Origin: Gymnothorax reevesii
Lineage: Eukaryota; Chordata; Actinopteri; Anguilliformes; Muraenidae
Length of the DNA: 64,000 bases
Direction: 5' to 3'
Assembly (NCBI GenBank): GCA_029721435.1
Contig: CM056588.1
Coordinates: forward strand, 43,282,493 to 43,346,492
The position numbers and the translations under genes are program-made. A model generated the notes under the pieces. The model worked only from the letters and a program-made list of their open reading frames with translations, had not been told where the DNA came from and did not search any database. This document shows, one piece after another, positions 24,217-34,689 of the stretch (within the stretch, counting starts at the first letter, position 1; each line of letters starts with the position of its first letter).

Positions 24217-24574
24217 CAATTGCCGGACAGTAGCCAGAGAGAGTTGCGACATGAGAGTTCCAGAAAATATGATCAACGAGCCATTTTGTTTCCATCACGC
24301 TAACAGGCACCATCTCAAAGTAATTTTCTTTTTCCCCACTTTTTTTTCTGAACAGTTAACCCTCTAATGCTTGTCGAAAGAGTTGCTGCCTGTTTTATTC
24401 TTTTTTGCCCTGATATTACTGTGTTTCCTTTCAAAAAAAAAAAAAAATCTAACAATTTCCGTTGGGTAAAATGGCTTGGTTTCGCACATAGGAAACAAAA
24501 TGGCTCATAGTCTTGAGGTGATACAACTCTCTCCATCTAGGGACTTTAAGGAGAAGCAGTATTTCCAATCAAAA

Positions 24575-24770
24575 TAGTTGTAGTACTAGTAGTTGAAGTA
24601 GTCAGAGTAGTAGTATTAATAGTTGAAGTAGCAGCAGCAACAGCGGTAGTGGTAGTAGCAATGGCAGTAGCAGCAGCAATGGCAGTAACAGTAGTTTTGT
24701 TCATAATATTAGTAGTAGTGGCTGTGTTACTAGTAATATCAGCAACAGTAATAGCAGTAATATACTGAGT
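24575..24770 (+). repeat. Imperfect GTA/GCA trinucleotide repeat
   Basis: About 195 bases of degenerate GTA, GCA and ACA triplets (for example GTAGCAGCAGCAACAGCGGT). The 99-codon minus-strand frame over it is Thr/Ala-rich low complexity and not a gene. Confidence 0.8.
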
Positions 24771-24999
24771 CAGAAAAGAGACTTCACACTCATAAATTTG
24801 TAAATATTTTCTTGAAACTTTTAATAAAAGAGTATTTGTTATCACTAGGGGTAAATGCGTTGTCTAAGAAATCATGACACACATCAACTCCGACGTGCAC
24901 AGGTCCGTAGCATGTGCGAGCATACTTTAAGTTAAAAACCATGTTTTCTCGTGTTCCTAGTCACGTGACCACATGAGAGATGTGCAACTGAGCTCTCGT

Positions 25000-25438
25000 T
25001 ATGGGATGCAGTCGACGGAGTATCCATGATCTTCGGACACGTCTCCAACAAACGGGCACCACAGCCGACCGACCTCGTTCTGGTAGCCCACGTGTGACGT
25101 CAAAAGCAGAAAGACCGACAAATTATCTTGCGTCATTTGCATAATCGATTTGTAACTGCAACGTCCATTAGGAATGAATTGTTTAGAGGTCGTGTGACTG
25201 CCCAAACCATACGTAATCGCCTGCACACCGCTCTTATTCAAGTTGTAACTTACCATTTTTACTCTTGGACATTTCTGTAGCATTTCTGGGGGAACTGGTT
25301 ACATTATGGACATTATTTTTATGATACATCATCTTTAATGAGAACAGAATTAAATGAAATCATCATTTAAAACCTCATTTCTTGTATGTTCAACTTATCG
25401 ACCTCCAAACGAGTGTGAAGTTTTTATTTTGGCTGAGT
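25000..25438 (+). mobile_element. Internally deleted Tc1-like relic related to the 8898-10373 family
   Basis: The plus strand at about 25021-25145 reads SIHDLRTRLQQTGTTADRPR then SGSPRVTSKAERPTNYLASFA and a stop. This is the end of the Tc1 DNA-binding region and linker, with the same QTG-T-DRPR arrangement as the element at 8898-10373. The catalytic core is missing. Sequence resembling the 3' end follows, ending in a TTTTTATTTTGGCTGAGTAT terminus (about 25420-25440), a diverged version of that family's end. The 5' inverted repeat was not found. Confidence 0.7.
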
Positions 25439-25439
25439 A

Positions 25440-27250
25440 TAGTAGCACTTACAATAAGTGGTACCTATTTATTCCCCCTGCAATCGAAGTGGAGAGAGCG
25501 GGTAAATATATATTTTGATAGTTTGAATTCCTTTTCGCTAATGTAAAGAGCCTCATATTGGAGGAAAAAAAAGAAAAAAATTTGACATTTTGTCTTGAAC
25601 ATGCACAAGTAATTCAAAAATAACTTGCTGAAAGTAGTATTGACAGTATTTCTTTCTTCTAACAGAGCTGAGCAACAGGATTTGAGAATTGCCTCACTGT
25701 TACCCTCTTTTTAAAGTCTGTTTCTCAAATATCTGAAGGTTTTGTTACTCCTTCAGTCTGTGCGTGTCTGCATGCGTGCGCAAGTGTGTACTCCAGAGCA
25801 GGAGATAGGCCTCATTTCATAGTTTTATGCCTCAGCTGATAGAGAAACGATTCTTTTTCATCTTTTTTTTTTTCAGCTGGGGAGACGAGTGTGGATCGAT
25901 ACAGCCCAGCTGAGTGTTAAATCACGCCAGAGGTGGGTGAGCCGAGGCTGATGTGGGCGGTGGAAAATGGGCAAACAGCATTTCATCAATGACAATATTT
26001 TTCTGTCTTACACTGTTCCAAATGCTGAAAAACATACTGAATTTCAAAGATGCATTTTTTTACATATCATATGTGGAAATCTATATATACTGTCACTCTC
26101 TATACTGTAGCCTATATACAGTTAAATGCAAATATATCAGGACTATATATTTTGTCATTCAGGCTCTACTCCATTGCACTGTATGTGAAATAAACAAGGA
26201 ATATGAGGTTGCAGTCCGTGCTGTTATTTCACACTTTTGTTGCTTTGATTCCGGGGAGCTTACATCGATATCTATTGACCTTAATGTAGAAGAATTGCAG
26301 CCGTTTTTTAAACAGCCAATATATGCAGTACACACAGGGTATGTAGTATATTTACATGAGTACAGTATAAACTATGTTGATATACATGTATATAGCATAC
26401 ATCCACAGGTTTTTCATTTGCAAGTGTATATTCCGCAGCATATGCACTTGCAGGAGACGAAACTTTATTCAATTAATGAAACAGCACAATTCTGCGGATA
26501 CATTATGTTTAATATTCAGGAGATAAAATCCTGAACTGGCATCATTCCCTGCATAACAACTACCCCAACAAGTACAGCTGGGAATGATTGTAGTTAAAGC
26601 CATTTTGAATGTGCACCAGTGATCAAAGTATTTTCCCTGAATGTATGTGAAGGCTGGGCTCGAGCAGTTCTACTTTTATCTTAACATTACAGACATGGTG
26701 CTAATTCAAGACTTAAATCATTTTATTTATATAGAGCATCTTGTGCTCTGATATAGATAATACGCTGTATGCTACACGCGTATATTGCAAAAAATATATA
26801 TTTTGTGGCTATATTGATACATTTGATTGATTTTGTAATTTGTGTTATGATGGCCTGTTTGAAGTTTTGCTAGCCCTCCGCTCATCGATATTTTTCACGC
26901 ACACGCTGCAAAGTCTCTATTACACTTCTGTGTTCCTGACATCAGCCAGAGAAATGAAACAGAAGGGCTTCTACGGATTGAATGTCACGTCTTTGCGGTT
27001 GGGGTTACTTTACTGCCGCACGAGCGCTGCGGTGCTGTCTGTCATCGCTTTTCAATTACTGCGAGGACGGACAAAAATAAAAGGGTTTTATAAAAGAATG
27101 ACTCCAGAGTCTGATCTCTCTTGTCTCAAGCTTGCTGACTGCAGCTGCAAAACAATACAGGGCAATATATTCTGGGTCAGCTCGCATTTTGGGTCAAGGG
27201 CACTGGACCTGTTTGCAAATGCTCATCATTAATTCATTCATGAAGATTTA
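25440..27250. other. AT-rich noncoding DNA, no gene seen
   Basis: It holds a 193-codon open frame (25953-26534, plus) with Tyr/Ile/Phe-rich composition typical of AT-rich chance frames and no domain. Repeated TATATA, ATACAT and CATATG motifs occur through 26080-26500. No termini or RNA genes were seen. Confidence 0.4.
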
Positions 27251-27261
27251 TAATCCAGAAG

Positions 27262-27336
27262 TGAGTGCATGTGCGCACATGTGTATGTGCATGGGCATGT
27301 GTGTGAGCGCATGCGTGTATGTGCATGTGCATGTGT
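27262..27336. repeat. Alternating purine-pyrimidine TG/CA-rich tract
   Basis: Imperfect GTGTGCAT-type repeats (GTGCGCACATGTGTATGTGC) lie immediately upstream of the minisatellite. Alternating purine-pyrimidine sequence favours Z-DNA. Confidence 0.6.
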
Positions 27337-29600
27337 GTAAGTGCGCCGTTCTTAATTAGTGTTCTTTACTGTAAGTGCGCCGTTCTTAATTAGTGTTCTT
27401 TACTGTAAGTATGCCGTTCTTAATTTGTGTTCTTCACTGTGTGTGCTGTTCTTAATTTGTGTTCTTTACTGTAAGTGTGCCGTTCTTAATTTGTGTTCTT
27501 TACTGTAAGTGCGCCATTCTCAATTTGTGTTCTTCACTGAAAGTGCGCCATTCTCAATTTGTGTTCTTCACTGTAAGTGTGCCGTTCTTAATTTGTGTTC
27601 TTCACTGTAAGTGTGCCGTTCCTAATTTTGTGTTTTTTACTGTAAGGGTGCCATTCTTAATTTGTGTTCTTCACTGTAAGTGTGCTGTTCTTAATTTGTG
27701 CTCTTCACTGTAAGTGCACCGTTCTTAATTTGTGTTCTTTACTGTAAATGTGCCATTCTTAATTTGTGTTCTTCACTGTATGTGTGCTGTTCTTAATTTG
27801 TGTTCTTTACTGTAAATGTGCCATTCTTAATTTGTGTTCTTCACTGTAAGTGTGCTGTTCTTAATTTGTGTTCTTCACTGTAAGTGTGCTGTTCTTAATT
27901 TGTGTTCTTCACTGTAAGTGCGCCGTTCTTAATTTGTGTTCTTTACTGTAAATGTGCCATTCTTAATTTGTGTTCTTCACTGTAAGTGTGCTGTTCTTAA
28001 TTTGTGTTCTTCACTGTAAATGTGCCATTCTTAATTTGTGTTCTTCACTGTAAGTGTGCTGTTCTTAATTTGTGTTCTTTACTGTAAGTGTGCCATTCTT
28101 AATTAGTGTTCTTTACTGTAAGTGCGCCATTCTGAATTTGTGTTCTTTACTGTGTGCTGTTCTTAATTTGTGTTCTTTACTGTAAGTGTGCCGTTCTTAA
28201 TTTGTGTTCTTCACTGTAAGTGTGCTGTTCTTAATTAGTGTTCTTTACTGTAAGTGCGCCGTTCTTAATTTGTGTTCTTTACTGTGTGCTGTTCTTAATT
28301 TGTGTTCTTTACTGTAAATGTGCCATTCTTAATTTGTGTTCTTCACTGTAAGTGTGCTGTTCTTAATTTGTGTTCTTCACTGTAAGTGTGCCATTCTTAA
28401 TTTGTGTTCTTTACTGTAAATGTGCCATTCTTAATTTGTGTTCTTCACTGTAAGTGTGCTGTTCTTAATTTGTGTTCTTTACTGTAAGTGCGCCGTTCTT
28501 AATTTGTGTTCTTTACTGTAAATGTGCCATTCTTAATTTGTGTTCTTCACTGTAAGTGTGCTGTTCTTAATTTGTGTTCTTTACTGTAAATGTGCCATTC
28601 TTAATTTGTGTTCTTCACTGTAAGTGTGCTGTTCTTAATTTGTGTTCTTCACTGTAAGTGTGCTGTTCTTAATTTGTGTTCTTCACTGTAAGTGCGCCGT
28701 TCTTAATTTGTGTTCTTTACTGTAAATGTGCCATTCTTAATTTGTGTTCTTCACTGTAAGTGTGCTGTTCTTAATTTGTGTTCTTCACTGTAAATGTGCC
28801 ATTCTTAATTTGTGTTCTTCACTGTAAGTGTGCTGTTCTTAATTTGTGTTCTTTACTGTAAGTGTGCTATTCTTAATTAGTGTTCTTTACTGTAAGTGCG
28901 CCATTCTGAATTTGTGTTCTTTACTGTGTGCTGTTCTTAATTTGTGTTCTTTACTGTAAGTGTGCCGTTCTTAATTTGTGTTCTTCACTGTAAGTGTGCT
29001 GTTCTTAATTAGTGTTCTTTACTGTAAGTGCGCCGTTCTTAATTTGTGTTCTTTACTGTGTGCTGTTCTTAATTTGTGTTCTTAACTGTAAATGTGCCAT
29101 TCTTAATTTGTGTTCTTCACTGTAAGTGTGCTGTTCTTAATTTGTGTTCTTTACTGTAAGTGTGCCATTTTTAATTTGTGTTCTTTACTGTAAGTGCGCC
29201 GTTCTTAATTTGTGTTCTTTACTGTGTGCTGTTCTTAATTTGTGTTCTTTACTGTAAGTGTGCCGTTCTTAATTTGTGTTCTTCACTGTAAGTGTGCTGT
29301 TCTTAATTTGTGTTCTTTACTGTGTGCTGTTCTTAATTTGTGTTCTTTACTGTAAGTGTGCCGTTCTTAATTTGTGTTCTTCACTGTAAGTGTGCTGTTC
29401 TTAATTTGTGTTCTTTACTGTAAGTGTGCCATTCTTAATTAGTGTTCTTTACTGTAAGTGCACCGTTCTTAATTTGTGTTCTTTACTGTGTGCTGTTCCT
29501 AATTTGTGTTCTTTACTGTAAGTGTGCCGTTCTTAATTTGTGTTCTTCCCTGTAAGTGCGCCGTTCTTAATTTATGTTCTTTACTGTAAGTGTGCTGTTT
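27337..29600 (+). repeat. 34-bp minisatellite, about 67 copies, with higher-order structure
   Basis: The unit is about GTAAGTGTGCTGTTCTTAAT followed by TTGTGTTCTTCACT (34 bp). A recurrent 30-bp variant lacks four bases (CTGTGTGCTGTTC). Variants differ mainly at TGTGCT/TGCGCC/TGTGCC, GTAAGT/GTAAAT, TTTACT/TTCACT and ATTTG/ATTAG. The variant order repeats: the segment around 27616-28390 recurs at about 28390-29164, offset 774 bp (for example the rare GCGCCATTCTGAATTTG variant at 28124 and again at 28898). This equals 21 units of 34 bp plus two of 30 bp. A partial third copy follows to 29600. There are no unique spacers, so it is not CRISPR-like. The 84-codon frame at 27459-27713 is an artefact of the repeat. 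Confidence 0.97.
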
Positions 29601-30553
29601 TTTATCTGTTTTGTATTTTTCTTTTTTTTGGCACAGTACACTTATCAAGCCTTGCAGGAGCCAGCTTTAGAATTGTGACAGCATAGGTGTACTGAGTAAT
29701 ATGATTAAGGAGGCAACATGTTCATAAAGCCTGAACAAGCAAATTTGAGTTCCCTGCTTATCCCACCCCCACCCCCACTAAAAGGGACACACAGCTTGTG
29801 CTGAGGCAGCAAACTAAGGCCTCACACAGCTCCATGTCTCCCTCCAACCAGAGACCAAGTTTCACCTCACTGAGCCTATCTGAGCACAGAAGCATACGAA
29901 TCCCCATCCTGGAGACTGTTAACTGCAAAAACCAAAAGTCGGTTTCAACAAGCATAGTCATATAAGCACATTTAAAATGTCATCACAATCACTTTTTCAT
30001 ACAATAAGACAAAAAAAGTAGTGCCAGTGAGGTGAAATGAATTTACCCATTTCAGTGGGCTTGTAAATTTCACTGTGCCAAACACTCAGTAACTTTAAAA
30101 AAATTTTAAAACTTAAAAGTCCCAAGTAACCAAAATAATTTAGCTCATTTTCACATTTAAATATACATACTGATTAAAATTATTTGCATGTTTCATCAAT
30201 GAAATCACTAATTTGAGAACTTAAATGGAAATTTCTTTAGCCAAGCCCCTTACAAAAGTTCACTGACCATGAATGTGAGTTTTTTTTTACCGTATACGTC
30301 ATCTCAGGAAAGGAAGTTTACTGGTGCAAAGTCTTGAAAGACAAAAATGGATTACAAATTTAAGTCTGTCAAAAAAAGTAAATCACTTGTTAATATTTTT
30401 TCTTTTTAGCTGTCAGTTCAGGGTCGGCATGAACACATCCACTTGCTCAGAGGGTTTGTTCTTTGGGTGATCGTGTCCACTGCAGGGAGAGCTTCACCTA
30501 AAACCCACCCCCACTTCCTGCCTATAAAGGTGGGGAATGAGCCCAATGACAAT
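29601..30553. other. Noncoding DNA, no gene seen
   Basis: T-rich just after the minisatellite, then unique sequence. A CTATAAAGG TATA-like motif lies at about 30522-30530, without other promoter support. Confidence 0.4.
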
Positions 30554-30560
30554 TCACACA

Positions 30561-30601
<41 letters not shown>
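30554..30601. repeat. (CA)n microsatellite
   Basis: About 22 CA units with one AA interruption near the left end. Confidence 0.97.
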
Positions 30602-30604
<3 letters not shown>

Positions 30605-31370
30605 CCTATTTGATCCCAAAACCAGATGTGGAGTGTTTAAAACGTGAATTAAACACCTTAAAGCTGGATTCCATGAGGTTTCCATGGGTGAACACTGGAT
30701 CATGCGATGTATCAATCACTGCAGTGGTCAATTAATGCCTCTCAGACAGGCCATCCAAATGCTTCCTCCAGGCTACGGAACCAGAGTAATGGGAAATGCT
30801 GAGAACAAAAATCCCAGAAGAAGAATGATCAAGCACAGATCTTTTTGTAAGCAAAATAAGGTCACATGCACAAACACAAAAAAACAACACACGCATGCTC
30901 ATGCATATGAAAGCACATTCAAAAAAACTCTAGCGGTAAATTCTGCACCCTTTCTTCTGAGACGTGGTGACATTGAGAACCTCTCTGACCCGGGGTGCAT
31001 CTGCAGGTACCTTTCTGTTAACAGAGGAGGGACAGACCCCAGCCACGTCACCGAACATGAAGAGAGCTGCCTAGAAAAGGCCAATGGTAATCAGTATGCC
31101 ATCGTGCTGGGGGACTTAACACAAACGTGGAGACGAGTGCGTCTCACGACAAGCGCGGTCACCGTCCACCGCTGCACCCGCTCGTGCTATTCTGACATCA
31201 TCCATCTGCCGCTGCTTTGATACGAATCTACAGCTGAATCTGAGCGCCAATTACACCTTCCCCAGTGATCAAAGCCAGCTAAAAACACCCATTTACTTTT
31301 CCCCTTTTACAAAACAGACATGTTGCCTTAGCGACGCCGCCGCTCTGCTGCCAAGCTGTGAGCCCTGCTT
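30602..31370. other. Noncoding DNA, no convincing gene
   Basis: A 178-codon plus-strand frame (30684-31220) covers most of this stretch. It shows no signal peptide, repeat or recognisable domain, and a 61-codon frame overlaps it on the minus strand. I regard it as a chance frame. Confidence 0.4.
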
Positions 31371-31486
31371 GTGGCAGTGTGTGTGCGTGTGTGTGTGAGT
31401 GTATGTGCGGGCATATTTAGTCTCATGGGGATCCCTCAGTCCACACAGCATGGGGTGTTGTGGATGTGCATTTGTGTGTGCATTTG

Positions 31487-31518
<32 letters not shown>

Positions 31519-31538
31519 AAATGAATGACTTATTTACG

Positions 31539-31569
<31 letters not shown>
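31371..31569. repeat. (TG)n and (CTTT)n microsatellites
   Basis: TG-rich tracts at about 31375-31402 and 31471-31518 (roughly 14 perfect units at the right end), then eight CTTT units at 31540-31569 (TTTCTTTCTTTCTTTC). Confidence 0.95.
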
Positions 31570-31779
31570 ACCCTGCCCCTCCCTCTCTCCATCAGTCCAT
31601 GCTTCTTTCATCTTCTGTATTGCTCTTCAGTGGGCACCTTGCCCATTACCCCCACTACCTCTCTCTCTTTGACTCTATCCTGCCTTCTACTGCTAGCATT
31701 TCACTGCCTCCACGCCCCTAGAGTGGCTCAAACGAGCATGTCATGCAGCCGCTGTCCGGGTATTGAGGGAGCTGACAGG

Positions 31780-31970
31780 ATTTGAGGGCGTGGAGAAAGG
31801 ACGGAGGGCAGAGATTGGCTGAAAGAGGCCCTCCAGCCGCCACAGAGCTGTCGCCATCTTTCGCCGGCCTTTCATTTCCAGGGCTGGCCCCAGTGCCTTT
31901 CAAATCGGCTGCTTATTTACATTTTATCGTTCATTCCACTCTCTCTCCCCCCCCCCCCTTCTCCTTTGCT
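31780..31970. promoter_or_regulatory. Candidate conserved noncoding stretch
   Basis: Balanced base composition and no repeats, with motifs such as GCCATCTTTCGCCGG near 31853 (a CCATCTT YY1-like core), ending in a C10 run near 31950. This is only a compositional hint of regulatory DNA; conservation is untested. Confidence 0.2.
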
Positions 31971-33014
31971 TTTAAAAGAAGGAAAAGCAACAACTGCAGA
32001 AATCTTCAGAAACAGACTCTACCTCACATCCTGCCTAGAGCATGAAATCTGCTGCATTATGAACTTTAATATAACAGGACTCACTTAGACTGCAGATTAG
32101 GGGTACTTCCAAAAGTGATACTTGGAAAAACACAAATATTGCATTTTATATTAATGCCTTCTAAATATTGTCAATATTATTTGTACAGAACTCTGAAAGC
32201 TGTATTTTCCCTCTACTTATTACTTCAATTTTTGCTTATTTGTCTCAGATCATCATTTCATTTCTTGAAGATTAGCAGATTTTGAAAACTCATTTCACTC
32301 ATGTGCAAATATTGTTCTCCTGAACTTAAGTAGTTCTGCCACTCTTGCCGGCAAGAACTGCAATCAAATATTTGCGATAACTGGCTACGGGTCCTTTACA
32401 TTGTAGTGGCAAATTTTAGCCCTCTTTACTCTGCAAAAATGTTTCCAGTCAGCCACATTGTTTGAGCAGAAACTGCCGATTTATGGTCATGTCAAATCAT
32501 CTCAATCTGGTTCAAAGTCAGGTGTAGGTGCAACAGCTTAAAAGGGCAATACAATGGCTATTAAATGTAATTAATAACTAATAAATTGGTTAATTATTTA
32601 TTAAGACTTTAATTTAATAATTAAAGTTCCTCGGGGCACCACCCTTCTAGTAAAGCAAAAATTAATAGCAATTGAATGACTGTCTCATTAATGTTATTAC
32701 AATCACAATTTATTTTAGAAATGAATTATTACAATATTCAACAAAAATGGGAAAACTAGGCTAAATTATCAATGCTAAAATTCAATAGCAATATTATTAC
32801 CATTAATATCCAGCACCAATAAAATAACCACACGCTGAAGGAAAGAGGAGCTTTTGACCTGGCAGAGGTTAGAGAAAATATATAAAAAGGTTTATTATGT
32901 CTCAGTAGCAATGAACATGCAATCAATACCACTGGAATAAAAGAATAAACATACAGGAAGGATTAAATAGCGGTTATATCATGAAACAGCATATATAAAT
33001 AGACTAAAGGTAGG

Positions 33015-33079
33015 ATGTGTGTGTGTGTGTGTGTGTGTGGGTATATGGGTATATGTGTGTGTGTGTGTGTGCGTGTGTA
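33015..33079. repeat. (TG)n microsatellite
   Basis: Two TG tracts separated by GGGTATATGGGTATA. Confidence 0.95.
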
Positions 33080-34114
33080 CGTCTAAGTGCCAAAGAGATG
33101 GCAGACTTGCACTCAGATTTGAGAGGGCAGATTTGGAGCTAAGAGGGTGGACACAGATCTAAAATGGCGACTGATGATCTCAGTCTGAGAGCCATGTGTG
33201 CTGAGAGGAAGAACAAAGAACTGGGTAGCACAGGCGGGAGTATTAGAAAAAAACTCCTGCATGAGTCAGGCCAGCGTCAGTGTTTCCTACTCAGGAGGCT
33301 AAGTGTAGCGAGTGGAAATTAGCTGAAAAGAGAATATGAGAATGGAGAGAGGATGAGAGAGAATGAGATAAAGAAAGATCAGAAAAAAGGCGGAGATGAA
33401 CTCTAAAAGGACACAGTAACTAGCCGTAGTGGGCTGAACAATCAGTCAGACAAGCCAAAACGTCCCAATTCAGTTCAAACTCTCTGAACAATTCTGATGA
33501 TTTACAAAGAGCAAAGCAACAATGTAAAACAAACTATCCGCGGTTTTAAATGAACTCTCTCAAAGATCAGATATTTAACAGGTCAGCAATATAGCAATGT
33601 AGAGTAAATATCTGCGATTCCCAGACAAATTCTCTTTAGCATATAAAATTTTTACAATCAGTAAAACGGTAAGATCCAGTACAATCAAACCAGCAAGCAA
33701 AGAAAAACATAGCTCAAAGTATACAGTAATTATTACATTCAAACATCAACACTTAGCATAGAATCGTATTTTATATTCTAGCTAAATCTGCTCAGATGCA
33801 AATTGCCTTACTTAGGATCACTACCTAGTGAGTGACCCAGTTCTCCAGTGTCAGTGACTGTGTCCGAGTGAAGTCTTGGGCAGCGGTTCTTTCTTTCCTT
33901 CGTGCTCGTCAGCAGACAGGAAACGGTGTCTGCTTTTCCAGGCACAATGATGCACGGGAAGATGCAGAACGTTTGTCGACTAGTTGATTGGAGAATAGCA
34001 AAAAGGGAAGCTGGTCATCTTTCCTTTTTTTGAAGTTGAAACAAAAGAAATTCCACTGCTGTCTCGCAGAGGGAATTCTTTTTAACCAGCTCTCGAATAG
34101 ATACGCCTATAGAG

Positions 34115-34321
34115 CAGGTGTATCCAATCTTATCCAGAAAGGGTCGATGCGGGTGCTGGTTTTTGTTAGAGCTCAACGCTAACACACCTGATTCTACCCA
34201 CCAAGGTCCTGATTTAAACCCCTGATTAGTTAATTTGTAGAATCAGGTGCAGTAGCGCTGCTGGCTAGGACAAAAGCCTGCATCCACACCGGCCCTTTAC
34301 GGATAAGATTGGACACCCCTG
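34115..34321. mobile_element. hAT-type MITE
   Basis: The left end CAGGTGTATCCAATCTTATC and right end GATAAGATTGGACACCCCTG are inverted repeats extending about 50 bp (AAAGGGTCGATGCGGGTGCT against its GGTGTGGATGC counterpart). The right flank is GCCTAGAG and the left flank GCCTATAGAG, an 8-bp duplication with a 2-base TA slippage on the left. It is a relative of, but not identical to, the element at 12330-12531. Confidence 0.85.
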
Positions 34322-34689
34322 GCCTAGAGGCAACTAGAGGAATTATGGAGCAGAACGTAATTAATCTTTAAGTCTACCATGGCCAAATGGAGAGGTCCAA
34401 AAAACTTTGTTCTTCGTTCTGTTCCAAGGAAACTTTTCAGTCAGATGGATGCGCACCCTTGATCTCTATTGAGTCCGTCGTAGAAGAATCCAGAGAGAGA
34501 GAACAATGGGTTGCTTGACTTTTTAAAGGGGTTTGGTGTCATTGGGCTTAATTGCATTAGAGATAATGCTTTTTGAATTCTGGGAAATGTAGTTTAAATG
34601 GCTGTTCTTTGTGGTTAGCACCCATTTTGGCGGGCTTTGGCCCAACACACGACAATGACAAGACCTCTCCAAACCATCATTTTTTAGTG

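Noticed and set aside
25953..26534. 193-codon plus-strand frame
   Set aside because: Tyr/Ile/Phe-rich composition follows from AT-rich TATATA-type DNA, and no motif is recognisable.
27459..27713. 84-codon frame of repeated FLICVL-type motifs
   Set aside because: It is a 34-bp minisatellite read in a frame that happens to stay open; the repeat period is not a multiple of three, so no conserved protein repeat is implied.
27337..29600. CRISPR-like array of short direct repeats
   Set aside because: Units are contiguous with no unique spacers, vary by substitution, and lie in vertebrate DNA; this is a minisatellite.
30684..31220. 178-codon plus-strand frame
   Set aside because: No domain, overlaps an opposite-strand frame, and includes translated CA-rich sequence.
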